DNA from: Acidaminococcus hominis
GTDB taxonomy: Bacteria > Bacillota > Negativicutes > Acidaminococcales > Acidaminococcaceae
Direction: 5' to 3' (one strand)
Assembly: GCF_021044795.1 (NCBI RefSeq)
Contig: NZ_JAJNOP010000003.1
DNA: 64,000 nucleotides
The translations under genes and the position numbers were made by a program. Of this stretch, positions 1 through 6,925 are shown piece by piece (position 1 is the first letter of the stretch; the number at the start of each line of letters is the position of its first letter). The notes under the pieces are model-generated. The model was not told the DNA's origin. It did not search any database and was given only the letters and a program-made list of their open reading frames with translations.

Positions 1-245
1 TCGGGAACGTCCCGCCAGCAGAGCGCTACTTCCCGGCACTGCTGCTCAATGCTGCAATGTCTGCTGCCTGATACATTTAGAAATTCATCGATTTTGGTCT
101 TGACAAACGTGCCACTATAGAGAACAAATCCATCATCATCAGCTTCCAACATGAGATGAAAATACAAGGCTTGTGCTCCTTTTGTTAATTTCAAAAATCG
201 ACTGTCTTTAACAACAGTTCGACAAATCATTCTGCGTTCAGGCAT
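1..245 (-). pseudogene. Remnant or 5' part of a phage-type replisome organiser (DnaD-like N-terminal domain)
   Basis: Reading leftwards from an ATG at 245 the first ~42 residues (MPERRMICRTVV..., then FLKL, ALYFHLMLEADDDGF) resemble the N-terminal domain of phage replisome organiser proteins, in which a PERRM start and a LYFHL-x-x-xADDDGF core recur. After that core the sequence stops resembling the family, and base composition changes from AT-rich to GC-rich at about position 70, so the gene is probably truncated or fused at a junction. The reading frame stays open to the window edge, so a longer gene cannot be excluded. An RBS-like AAAAAGGAG lies just upstream of the start. Family assignment is by remembered motif only. 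Confidence 0.4.
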
Positions 246-315
246 TAGTAATTCTCCTTTTTAGTTACTTTTCATTTATTCTGTGTATTTTGGGCAAAAA
301 AATACGCCCGGAAGC

Positions 316-615
316 TTATCTGCCGGACTTTTTATTATAGCAAGGGAGCTCATGGGGAGGCGATCCTGCATTATTCGGGTCCGAATTGGGCTTCATCTGC
401 ATGACATCATGTATGGAACACTGAAGATGATTACAAATTGTACAAATTATGTAACTTGAAGGAAAATTACTGCTGGTAGGGTCATTGACAAAATCAGCAT
501 TTCTCATTCTAGTGAGTGTACTTCGATCACAGCCAACGGCTTTTGCAAAATCTTTCACACGGATTTTCTTTCGGTCTAACGTTTTAAATAATGGGTCAAA
601 TACTTTGCCTTCCAT
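316..615 (-). CDS. XRE/Cro-type helix-turn-helix regulator
   Basis: A 99-residue protein with a Cro/CI-type HTH: residues ~16-42 (IRVKDFAKAVGCDRSTLTRM) give the two recognition helices, followed by the NHLxCSIHDVM segment at ~60-72 typical of short Cro/CI-like proteins that end the fold with a helix bearing the IxD(V/I)M signature. It has no catalytic or ligand domain, so it is a small DNA-binding repressor. AAGAGAGGAG lies upstream of the ATG. It sits in AT-rich DNA beside the phage-like remnant, and two adjacent palindromes 120-150 bp upstream of its start are candidate operators. Its target is unknown; autoregulation is the simplest inference. Confidence 0.75.
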   Translation of the reverse strand: MEGKVFDPLFKTLDRKKIRVKDFAKAVGCDRSTLTRMRNADFVNDPTSSNFPSSYIICTICNHLQCSIHDVMQMKPNSDPNNAGSPPHELPCYNKKSGR

Positions 616-1208
616 TGAGGCTCCTCTCTTTCTTTAAATTTATACATTTTAAATGCAGTGTAGTTATTTAATAAGCACTTCATAACTACTCACAAAACCT
701 ATTATACAGATTTATTTTTTCTTGTAAATAGATTTTCAACAATGTTGGAAATTTACAACATTGTAAGCTTTGAATCATTATACAGCAAACTGCTGTAATT
801 TTAGAATGGTTATTGATAATACGTTATCTTTTAATTTAAAATTCCCGTTTATTATTTTTTAATCCATTTTGGTGTGTTTCACAGAAATCTATGTTGCATT
901 TTATCCGTTTATTTTGTATATATATTCATTTCTGCAATTTCCATTTTTAGAATTGGTGTGGGTAATGAAAGCAGCCTATACTTACGTTTTACAAACAAAA
1001 GCCAACTTTCTAAAGCATTGTTTATTGTCACTCAGTCTTACGTATTTTACATTCACTGATAATTTGTTTCTTTTTTGTCTACAACGAGTTTTGGGAAATT
1101 TCGTCAAAATTGGGTCTTATATAGTGTAGAGGGTAAGCGAACCAAAACAGTCCCCCTGGAAGGCGGACGACTTGCCCCAAAATATTAAACCTGTAGGAGG
1201 TACAGTCA
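616..1208. other. AT-rich intergenic region without a convincing gene
   Basis: About 590 bp, much richer in A+T than its surroundings. It contains a minus-strand -10 (TATAAT on the minus strand at 701-706) for the XRE gene, the palindromes at 737-766, and the leader of the amidase operon. Plus-strand reading frames around 869-1129 have no ribosome binding site and a low-complexity hydrophobic composition, so I do not call them. The low GC matches the XRE gene and suggests transferred DNA. Confidence 0.5.
737..766. promoter_or_regulatory. Two adjacent palindromes, candidate operators of the XRE regulator
   Basis: CAACAATGTTG at 737-747 is a palindrome about a central base, and TTACAACATTGTAA at 753-766 has perfect 6-bp arms around CA. 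Read together, ACAATGTTG (739-747) and CAACATTGT (756-764) form a 9-bp inverted repeat with an 8-bp spacer. They lie just upstream of a minus-strand -10 at 701-706. The symmetry is directly visible; that the XRE protein binds here is inference from position. Confidence 0.45.
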
Positions 1209-1766
1209 ATGTGTGAGTTTAGCAAAGTCAAACAGAAGGAAATCGAAATGTTAGCAGCCCGGGCCCGGGGCCAGCTGGAAGCCATCTACGTCCATTGGAC
1301 GGCAGGCAATTATACCCAGCTGTTTGACGATTACCATCTGCTGATTACCGGAGACGGTGCAATCTACTCATCCACAGACGACTGGACCCAGGTCCTGGCT
1401 CATACTTGGAACCGGAATACCGGTGCACTGGGAATTGCCCTGTGCTGTGCCTATGACGCCAGGATGTACGGGGACTGTTCCTATGATTTAGGACCGTTCC
1501 CGCCCACCAAATTACAGGTGGAAAGCACTTCACTGCTGCTAGCCCTGCTCTCCCGGAAGCTCGGTATCCCTATCGATTCGGGTCATATGATGACCCATGC
1601 CGAAGCTGCGGATTTGGACGGGTACGGCCCTTGGATGGCCGGCACTCCCCAGTTCGAGAAATGGGACCTGTATGAATTGCAGGACTACGACGGGGTTTGG
1701 AAACCCGGCGGTGATGTGCTCCGGGGCAAGGCCCTCTACTACACCCACTTTCTGCCTTTGCAATAA
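1209..1766 (+). CDS. N-acetylmuramoyl-L-alanine amidase family protein (Amidase_2 fold)
   Basis: A 185-residue protein resembling Amidase_2/PGRP zinc amidases, which cut the bond between MurNAc and the stem peptide. Visible are the first zinc-ligand motif IYVHWTAGNY (His29), a central HTWNRNTGALGIALCC strand equivalent to the xNxxSIGI region, and MMTHAEAA (His130) as the second histidine motif; KWDLYEL near 151 is a possible match to the last ligand segment. No signal peptide is visible, so export would need a holin-like partner or cytoplasmic release. A strong AGGAGGT precedes the ATG. It is the first gene of a four-gene plus-strand unit with DUF1659, DUF2922 and YvrJ-family genes. Confidence 0.75.
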   Translation: MCEFSKVKQKEIEMLAARARGQLEAIYVHWTAGNYTQLFDDYHLLITGDGAIYSSTDDWTQVLAHTWNRNTGALGIALCCAYDARMYGDCSYDLGPFPPTKLQVESTSLLLALLSRKLGIPIDSGHMMTHAEAADLDGYGPWMAGTPQFEKWDLYELQDYDGVWKPGGDVLRGKALYYTHFLPLQ

Positions 1767-1798
1767 GGCACAGACCCATATTTTAAGGAGGAATACAA

Positions 1799-2026
1799 AT
1801 GGATATTGAAAAGAATCTGGTTGACAGCGTATTGGAACTGAAAATTCAAAGCGGCGAGGACGCCGAAGGCAATCCTGTGTTTGTATATCAGGAATTTGAC
1901 CACCTGGCCGAAGGCATCGCCCTGGATCAGGTGTTTGAAACCGGTCAGGTACTGGCTGGCCTCATGGACCCGACCCCGGAAATCGTTTCCCGGGAACGCT
2001 ACGTTCTGATTCAACCCCAAGCCTAA
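1799..2026 (+). CDS. DUF1659 family protein
   Basis: A 75-residue protein. The central block (LELKIQSGEDAEGNPVF, then a short strand-rich stretch and LAGLMDPTPEIVSRERYVLI) fits the DUF1659 pattern of a ligand-like beta strand, a G-x-D-x-x-G-x-P turn and a final strand. No enzymatic motif, signal peptide or membrane segment is seen. The start has AAGGAGGAA upstream, and it lies 32 bp after the amidase gene. In Firmicutes DUF1659, DUF2922 and YvrJ genes commonly sit together; their function is not known to me. Confidence 0.7.
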   Translation: MDIEKNLVDSVLELKIQSGEDAEGNPVFVYQEFDHLAEGIALDQVFETGQVLAGLMDPTPEIVSRERYVLIQPQA

Positions 2027-2078
2027 GCCTTAGGCCCCGCAGAATCTTTCAATCGACTAATCAAGGAGGAAATCACTT

Positions 2079-2303
2079 ATGTACAACAAAAACCATAACC
2101 TGGACATCATGTTCAAAGACAATTACAAGAACTCTAGAACCGTGCGCATCCCCTGCCCCAAGGAAACCCTGACGGCAGAAGCAGTAACAGTTGCGGCACA
2201 GGAAATCATCAACCTGGGCACCCTGCTGACGGATAAGAACTATCCGCTGGTCAGCATGACCTCTGCCAAGGTCAAACTGGTTACCGACATTCTGGATAAA
2301 TAA
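2079..2303 (+). CDS. DUF2922 family protein
   Basis: A 74-residue protein whose pattern LDIMFKDNYKNSRTVRIP, then CPKETLTAEAV and a final hydrophobic strand, matches the DUF2922 layout (L-x-x-x-F-x-N/D with a T-x-x-x-P-K-x-x-L-T-x-x-x-V core). It is a strand-helix-strand small soluble protein with no known catalytic residues. AAGGAGGAAATCACTT precedes the ATG. It is the third gene of the amidase-DUF1659-DUF2922-YvrJ unit, with 52 bp between it and DUF1659. Confidence 0.65.
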   Translation: MYNKNHNLDIMFKDNYKNSRTVRIPCPKETLTAEAVTVAAQEIINLGTLLTDKNYPLVSMTSAKVKLVTDILDK

Positions 2304-2325
2304 GCCGGCTTTGCCGTAACCTGCC

Positions 2326-2472
2326 ATGATGGATGACCTGACAATGCTCGCCGGCCAGGCTGCCCAGTATGGCTTCCCCATGGTCATCTCTTGGTATTTG
2401 CTCGTCCGTATGGAGGAGAAATTGGAGAAGCTGACCATTGTCATTGAGCAGCTGCGCCTGAGCTTAAAATAA
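2326..2472 (+). CDS. YvrJ family small membrane protein
   Basis: A 48-residue peptide starting MMDDLTMLAGQAAQYGFPM. It matches the YvrJ pattern: short N-terminus, G-F-P segment, one membrane helix (VISWYLLVRM), then a charged amphipathic tail (EEKLEKLTIVIEQL) that could form a coiled coil. The start has no clear ribosome binding site, so translation may be coupled to the upstream gene, which ends 22 bp before; ATG at 2329 is an equal alternative. A strong terminator follows directly. Size and topology recall holins, but a lytic role with the adjacent amidase is only a hypothesis. Confidence 0.75.
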   Translation: MMDDLTMLAGQAAQYGFPMVISWYLLVRMEEKLEKLTIVIEQLRLSLK

Positions 2473-2476
2473 AAGA

Positions 2477-2513
2477 GTGCCCTGCACGAACGAAATTCGT
2501 TTGTGCAGGGCAC
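2477..2513. terminator. Intrinsic terminator, end of amidase-YvrJ operon (probably bidirectional)
   Basis: GTGCCCTGCAC pairs with GTGCAGGGCAC, extended inward by an imperfect GAACGAA/TTCGTTT stem, and is followed by a T-rich run on the plus strand (TTTCTTTTTT). A-rich sequence on the left flank would serve as a U tract for the convergent minus-strand gene ending at 2539. Confidence 0.85.
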
Positions 2514-2538
2514 TTTCTTTTTTCCCTATCCTTTTCCC

Positions 2539-2778
2539 TTACCCTTCCTTCTTCCCCTTCATCCAGCCGTTCAGATACCCCATAATCAGGGTGGTAATGG
2601 ACAGGCCGGCGCCGAAGCGGGCGTTCAAGGCAATGAGTTTTTTGCACCAGACGGCCAGGCCGGGGTTACTGGTGACGATGGCCACGGCTTGGCCCATTAC
2701 GATGAAGATGGCGCAGCCGAAGGTCAGGGCCAGGAAGATATAGAATATGGTGAGTAAAAGCGGGTTCAAGGTTTTCAT
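2539..2778 (-). CDS. Small two-helix membrane protein next to a TRAP-type permease
   Basis: A 79-residue protein with two predicted membrane helices (about residues 7-33 and 54-70) and a basic tail (GWMKGKKEG). AGGAGGCTGCC precedes the ATG, and the gene begins 9 bp after the permease gene, so both are one transcript. TRAP systems need a small membrane subunit (DctQ, usually 4 helices and ~150-180 residues). This protein is half that size and I do not see the DctQ signature, so a reduced small subunit is possible but unproven. Confidence 0.6.
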   Translation of the reverse strand: MKTLNPLLLTIFYIFLALTFGCAIFIVMGQAVAIVTSNPGLAVWCKKLIALNARFGAGLSITTLIMGYLNGWMKGKKEG

Positions 2779-2787
2779 GGCAGCCTC

Positions 2788-4146
2788 CTAACTGATAACG
2801 GGCAGAATGCCCAGGGCGATCAGGGCAGCGATGCAGGCAATGGGTATGGCGTAGTCACACATGAGCTTGCTGAAAGTCCGGGTGACGTCACTGCCGGAAA
2901 TGCCGCAGGAAATGTAGATGGCCGAGGAGCTGGGGGGAATGGCGCCCTGGTTGGACACCAGCATCAGGAAGACGGCTACGGCGGTGGCCGGGGCTACGCC
3001 TGCATCCTTCAGGCACAGGAAGCACATGGGGCCCAGGGCCATGGTAGCGGCGGAGGCATTCAGGGGGCCTACCACGCATTCTACCACCACTACCAGCAGG
3101 AGAATGGTCAGTACCTTGCTCAGGCCCAAAGCATTCATGAAAACGGATACGTCGTGGCCGAAGCCGATGGAGCTCAGGGCTTCGGACCCGCACATGGCGA
3201 ACATGATAATGGGGGCCACGTTAAAGAATTTCTTGGCCAGGGGCTTAAAGAAGCCCTTCCAGCCGGCGGCATCGTGGGGCAGGTGTTTTCTGCCTTCAAA
3301 CAGCACCCCCAGGATGATTAGTACCGGCACCCAGATGATGATGTCGATGGCTTTGACGCCCTTGGCGCCAAAATGGCTGTGCCGCAGCATTTGGGAAATG
3401 GGGCCGGTGGTCAAAAGCAACGGAATCATAACCCCTACGAAGATAATCAGGGAACCCCATTTTTCTTTGATGGTGGTCCAGAAGTTGGGCACGTCTTCTT
3501 CTTTCAGGGCTTCAATGTGGTACCGGCGGATGAAGTACGAGGTCAACAGCAGCCGGTACAGCACCCCGTAAAGGCCGGTGCAGAGAACGGCAATGTACAC
3601 GTCCCCGGTGGTGGTATAGGCCGCCACATCCGCAAAGCCCAGCATCAGGAACATGGACGTGCTGGGCGGCAGGGATACCCCCAGGCCAGCGTTGCCGGAG
3701 TTCATGATGGCGGCCATGTCGGCGCTCCAGCCGGTTTCCATCATCCAGGGAATGGTAATGCTCCCTACGGTGGCGGCGTTGGCTGCGGTGGAGCCGGAAA
3801 TCAGCCCCATGAGGGCGCTGGCCAGTACGGAAATGTACGCCGGGCCGCCCCGCAGGCGTCCAATAAGGGAGTTCAAAATATCAATAAGCCGACCGATGAT
3901 ATTGGTTTCTTCCATCAGGGCCGCCATGCCTACAAACAAAATAGGCGACAGGCAGGAAGAAGTACGGGTGCCTCTCAGGAAGGAACTCCAAAGGGCCGCC
4001 GGTGCCTTGTCCAGGCCGTGGAGCAGGCAGACGATGATCCAGGAAATCATCATGGCTTCCGCCAATTTCCGTTTCACCACCAGGTTCCAAATAAGGATAA
4101 ATCCAATGTAGGCCAAGAAGGCCCAGATGCCAATCCCAATTTCCAT
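2788..4146 (-). CDS. TRAP-type transporter large permease (DctM-like)
   Basis: A 452-residue polytopic protein with about 11-12 hydrophobic segments. Two features mark it as a TRAP large subunit: the paired inverted halves with GLISGSTAANAATVGSITIP at ~112-131 followed by a GNAGLGVSLPPSTSMF block, and a second-half equivalent ending NQGAIPPSSSAIYISCG. TRAP permeases import carboxylates using a Na+ gradient and a periplasmic binding protein. No binding protein gene is adjacent. GGAGGAATCAATT precedes the ATG. Downstream of two carbon-carbon lyases, it probably imports their hydroxy- or keto-acid substrate; the exact substrate is unknown. Confidence 0.7.
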   Translation of the reverse strand: MEIGIGIWAFLAYIGFILIWNLVVKRKLAEAMMISWIIVCLLHGLDKAPAALWSSFLRGTRTSSCLSPILFVGMAALMEETNIIGRLIDILNSLIGRLRGGPAYISVLASALMGLISGSTAANAATVGSITIPWMMETGWSADMAAIMNSGNAGLGVSLPPSTSMFLMLGFADVAAYTTTGDVYIAVLCTGLYGVLYRLLLTSYFIRRYHIEALKEEDVPNFWTTIKEKWGSLIIFVGVMIPLLLTTGPISQMLRHSHFGAKGVKAIDIIIWVPVLIILGVLFEGRKHLPHDAAGWKGFFKPLAKKFFNVAPIIMFAMCGSEALSSIGFGHDVSVFMNALGLSKVLTILLLVVVVECVVGPLNASAATMALGPMCFLCLKDAGVAPATAVAVFLMLVSNQGAIPPSSSAIYISCGISGSDVTRTFSKLMCDYAIPIACIAALIALGILPVIS

Positions 4147-4160
4147 AATTGATTCCTCCG

Positions 4161-4922
4161 TTATTCCTGACAGGACTGCGTGAATTTTTGCAGTTGGGTT
4201 TCCAGGGCTGTTTTCAGCAGGCTGTCATCCCTGCCTACGGAAAAGCAGCGCACGCCCTGCTCCAGCAGTTCTGCATACCGCTTCTGGCTTTTGCACAAAA
4301 TGGTGGGCGTCTTGCCGTAGTCCAAGGTCTTGCGAATGATGGTGTTTTCTGCGTCCAAAACCTTGGGATGGTTCTTCTGCCCCGGTACCCCCAGGGACTG
4401 GGACAGGTCGTTGCGGCCGGTGGCCACCAAATCAATGCCCGGCACGGACAGGATTTCGTCGATCCGTTCCAGGGCTTCCTTGCTTTCAATTTGGATGATA
4501 TTGTACACCTGGGTGTTGGCCTGGGCCTGGTAGGCGCTGGTGGTAAGCCCGCTGAGCTGCACCACCCGGCTGGCCCCGGTAAGGCCCCGGTCCCCCAGGG
4601 GCGGGAACTTGGTCAGCTCCACAATCCGTTTGGCCTCCAGGGCGCTGCTCACATGGGGAAACATCAGGGCTGTGGCCCCCATATCCAGCAGAGGCCCCGC
4701 CTGTGCCGGGTCCGCCAGCCGCAGCTGCACGTCAATATTCAAGGCTCTGCCCAGCCGGAGCATTTCTCCTATAGTACTGTAGTCGTAGAGGATATGCTCA
4801 CAGTCCAGCCGGACAAAATCGTAACCGGCCAGCTTGGCATATTCCAGCACCACCGGGTCCGTCAGGGCCAGGTTCAGGCCAAAAGAAGGTTTTCCTTGTT
4901 TTTCGTTCGCCAGTACGCCCAT
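4161..4922 (-). CDS. HpcH/HpaI family aldolase
   Basis: A 253-residue class II, metal-dependent aldolase of the HpcH/HpaI (2-keto-3-deoxy-sugar/2,4-dihydroxyhept-2-ene-1,7-dioate) family. Visible are the D-x-EH motif (RLDCEH, ~41-46) with the catalytic His, QLRLADPAQAGPLLDMGATA for the R-x-x-x-x-x-x-x-x-LD-x-GA core, and IIQIESKEALERIDEILSVP followed by GRNDLSQSLG, the metal-binding E and D segments. The start was set at 4922, where AAGGAGGGGT sits upstream and 2 bp separate it from the stop of the RraA-like gene; a longer open frame upstream lies within that gene. It probably splits a hydroxylated keto acid to pyruvate or a related product. Confidence 0.85.
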   Translation of the reverse strand: MGVLANEKQGKPSFGLNLALTDPVVLEYAKLAGYDFVRLDCEHILYDYSTIGEMLRLGRALNIDVQLRLADPAQAGPLLDMGATALMFPHVSSALEAKRIVELTKFPPLGDRGLTGASRVVQLSGLTTSAYQAQANTQVYNIIQIESKEALERIDEILSVPGIDLVATGRNDLSQSLGVPGQKNHPKVLDAENTIIRKTLDYGKTPTILCKSQKRYAELLEQGVRCFSVGRDDSLLKTALETQLQKFTQSCQE

Positions 4923-4924
4923 GC

Positions 4925-5635
4925 TTACCCCTCCTTGCCTCCCAGCTGTTTTAATCCCCGCTGGGCCAGGATTTCGTCCACGTTCTCCATAACCAGGTGC
5001 CCTTCTGCAATGTTCTTCAGGGCCCGGGCTTCCTTCTGGAGCTTCTCGGCGGCCCGTTGGGCCACTTCCTGCACATCTTCTTCCGGCAGGCAAATCACTC
5101 CGTCCCGGTCTGCTACGATGATATCCCCGGGCCGGACAACCACGCCCCCGCAGGCAATGGGGTAATTGATCTGCCCCAGGCCGTTCTTTTTGCAGCCGGC
5201 AGGCATCAGCCCCCGGGCAAATACCGGCATATCCGTTTGCAGCAGCTCGTCCAGGTCCCTTACGTAGCCGTCCACAATGACAGCCTGGATACCCAGCCGC
5301 TGCATCCGCCGGAGCATAATGCCGCCGCAGGCGGACGCACAGCCCTCGCCGGTAATCTTGATGACCAGCACCGCTCCCGGCTGAATCAGGGCCATGGCCT
5401 TGTGGACCATCAGGTTATCTCCCGGAGGAATTTCCACCGTCACTGCGGGTCCAATGACCTTCCGATACACCCCCAGGCTGTGGATGGCCGGGGTCAGCAC
5501 ATAAAAACCGTGGGTGCCGTCTGCCAGATTGCATACTCCGTAGGGTTCCAGGGCCTTCAGTGCCTTGCTGCTGCACGTGCCGCTGCAAGTCCGGTAGCGA
5601 AACCCTACCTGTCCATTCTTTTCTTGTAATTCCAT
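4925..5635 (-). CDS. RraA-like protein, probable 4-hydroxy-4-methyl-2-oxoglutarate aldolase type
   Basis: A 236-residue member of the RraA/DlpA fold. The family core GGIMLRRMQRLGIQAVIVDG then YVRD (~104-127) is intact; the Arg-Asp pair there binds substrate and the divalent metal in HMG/CHA aldolases. Enzymes of this family cleave 4-hydroxy-2-oxo acids to two keto acids or decarboxylate oxaloacetate, while E. coli RraA inhibits RNase E; the operon with an aldolase and a carboxylate permease argues for the enzyme role. It is first in the minus-strand operon and divergent from a LysR gene, the classic arrangement for a LysR-controlled catabolic operon. Confidence 0.8.
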   Translation of the reverse strand: MELQEKNGQVGFRYRTCSGTCSSKALKALEPYGVCNLADGTHGFYVLTPAIHSLGVYRKVIGPAVTVEIPPGDNLMVHKAMALIQPGAVLVIKITGEGCASACGGIMLRRMQRLGIQAVIVDGYVRDLDELLQTDMPVFARGLMPAGCKKNGLGQINYPIACGGVVVRPGDIIVADRDGVICLPEEDVQEVAQRAAEKLQKEARALKNIAEGHLVMENVDEILAQRGLKQLGGKEG

Positions 5636-5682
5636 GGTTCTGCTCCTTCTTGTGGAAAGTCTTGCGATTTTTCTATATATTT

Positions 5683-5715
5683 AGTATACTGTTTGCAAGC
5701 TACAGTGTAAAACAG
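5683..5715 (-). promoter_or_regulatory. Promoter of the aldolase-TRAP operon with an overlapping inverted repeat
   Basis: On the minus strand TTACAC (5706-5711) and TATACT (5683-5688) are separated by 17 bp. CTGTTT (5689-5694) and AAACAG (5710-5715) form an inverted repeat within the same stretch. In the 129-bp gap between rraA-like and the divergent LysR gene this is a plausible LysR binding site that overlaps the promoter. Confidence 0.5.
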
Positions 5716-5764
5716 TTAATTATAGTCAATTATCACAGATAAAATTCTGTGGATAGGAGGACCC

Positions 5765-6745
5765 ATGAACCAGCGGAGTTTGCTTTATTTTTTGACCACG
5801 GCGGAAGAACGGAACATGACCCAGGCCGCCAAAAAGCTGTTTATTTCCCAGCAGACCTTGAGCTCGGCCATCCAGCGGCTGGAAAAGGAATACCATACCC
5901 AGTTTTTCCTCCGGGGTCCCCATCTCCAGCTGACAGATGCAGGTCACTGCATGGTCACCTACGCCCGGGAAATGCTGGCCCTGGAAAACAAGCTGACCGA
6001 TACCCTGGATGAGGTGGCCCAGAACCTGCGGGGGCATATTACCCTGGGCATCACCCCTATCCGCTCCCGGCTGATTCTCCCGGACTTTCTGCCCCAGTTC
6101 TACCAGAAGTATCCCCATATTGACCTGACCCTCCTGGTGGACGGCTACCGGCAGCTGGAAGAACAGCTCCAGGACGATACCCTGGATGTGCTGGTAGCCA
6201 CCTCCCGGACGGCCGCCAGCCATATAGAGCGGCAGCTGCTGTACCGGGACCCCTTCTGCCTATTGCTGCCCCAAAAGCTGCTCACAGGCTACTTCCCGCA
6301 GCTCGCCGGCAAAAAGCCCGCCGTACTGTCCGTGGAGCAGCTGGACCCGGGCCGGCTTATGGACCTGTTGGTCCAGGAACCCTTTCTCCAGATGATCCAT
6401 TCGGCCATCAAAAACAACGGGGATTCCTTCTTTTATCAGCTGGGCATCAACCCCCGGCCCCTGTACTCCATCCACGACCTGGAAACCGTCACCAAGCTGA
6501 CCCTGCGGGGGCTAGGCTATTCCTTCTCCTTTGCCCAGTTTGCCGCCCAGATGAACCGGGAATACCAGGCCCTGCAAAAGGAACAGCCCCCCATTACCCT
6601 GGTGCAGATTCCCCATTTTGACAGTGAAATCTGCTGCCTGACCAAAAAACACAAAACCCAGTCCTACGCCCTGAAGATTCTCCTGAAGGAACTGACGGAG
6701 TACTTCCAGGGTGCGGAATCGGGGGAAACGCCAAAAAGAAAGTAG
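5765..6745 (+). CDS. LysR family transcriptional regulator, divergent from the aldolase-TRAP operon
   Basis: A 326-residue LysR protein. Residues 1-60 are the winged HTH (FLTTAEERNMTQAAKKLFIS, then QQTLSSAIQRLEKEYHTQFF), and from ~90 onward comes the substrate-binding domain (HITLGITPIRSRLILPDFLP). AGGAGGACCC precedes the ATG. The divergent placement from the RraA-like gene predicts that it activates that operon with the transported acid or an intermediate as inducer. Its last ~18 codons lie in the first copy of an imperfect 106-bp tandem duplication, so the C-terminal end is probably not ancestral. Confidence 0.9.
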   Translation: MNQRSLLYFLTTAEERNMTQAAKKLFISQQTLSSAIQRLEKEYHTQFFLRGPHLQLTDAGHCMVTYAREMLALENKLTDTLDEVAQNLRGHITLGITPIRSRLILPDFLPQFYQKYPHIDLTLLVDGYRQLEEQLQDDTLDVLVATSRTAASHIERQLLYRDPFCLLLPQKLLTGYFPQLAGKKPAVLSVEQLDPGRLMDLLVQEPFLQMIHSAIKNNGDSFFYQLGINPRPLYSIHDLETVTKLTLRGLGYSFSFAQFAAQMNREYQALQKEQPPITLVQIPHFDSEICCLTKKHKTQSYALKILLKELTEYFQGAESGETPKRK

Positions 6746-6902
6746 TGCTAAATTGTCCACCAGAAGGAAAAACGGCCTGTTCTGCCAAGTGCAGGGACTG
6801 ACGGAGTACTTTCAAGGTGCAAAATCGGGGAAATCGCCACTAAAAAAAGCAGTGCTAAATTGTCCGCCAAAAAGAAAAACGGCCTGTTCTGCCAAGTGCA
6901 GA
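6692..6902 (+). repeat. Imperfect tandem duplication (~106 bp period) across the LysR stop codon
   Basis: Copy 1 (6692-6796) and copy 2 (6798-6902) both begin CTGACGGAGTACTT and end ACGGCCTGTTCTGCCAAGTG(CAG), with scattered differences in the middle. Copy 1 encodes the last LysR residues and stop; copy 2 carries the same stretch beyond the stop and ends in the left arm of the terminator at 6871-6919. The differences show the duplication is not recent. Confidence 0.85.
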
Positions 6903-6919
6903 ATAGGTCGTTTTTCTTT
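6871..6919. terminator. Bidirectional intrinsic terminator between convergent genes
   Basis: AAAGAAAAACGGCCTGTTCT pairs imperfectly with the mirrored right arm (GCAGAATAGGTCGTTTTTCT) around a CAAGT loop. T runs flank it on both strands, so it can end both the LysR transcript (plus) and the TIGR04076/flavoprotein/nitroreductase operon (minus). The left arm also occurs, unpaired, in the upstream repeat copy. Confidence 0.8.
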
Positions 6920-6925
6920 TGCAGG

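Noticed and set aside
869..1129. Plus-strand open frame of 86 codons in the AT-rich gap
   Set aside because: No ribosome binding site, hydrophobic low-complexity composition and position in AT-rich DNA where chance frames are long; nested frame 874-1059 has the same problem.
4923..5093. Longer N-terminus of the HpcH/HpaI aldolase
   Set aside because: The extra 57 residues are read from within the RraA-like gene and are Gly/Pro/Arg-rich; the ATG at 4922 has a strong ribosome site and fits family length.
4149..5165. Plus-strand frame opposite the two lyase genes
   Set aside because: Antisense to two recognised enzymes whose motifs are intact; no ribosome site or family match.
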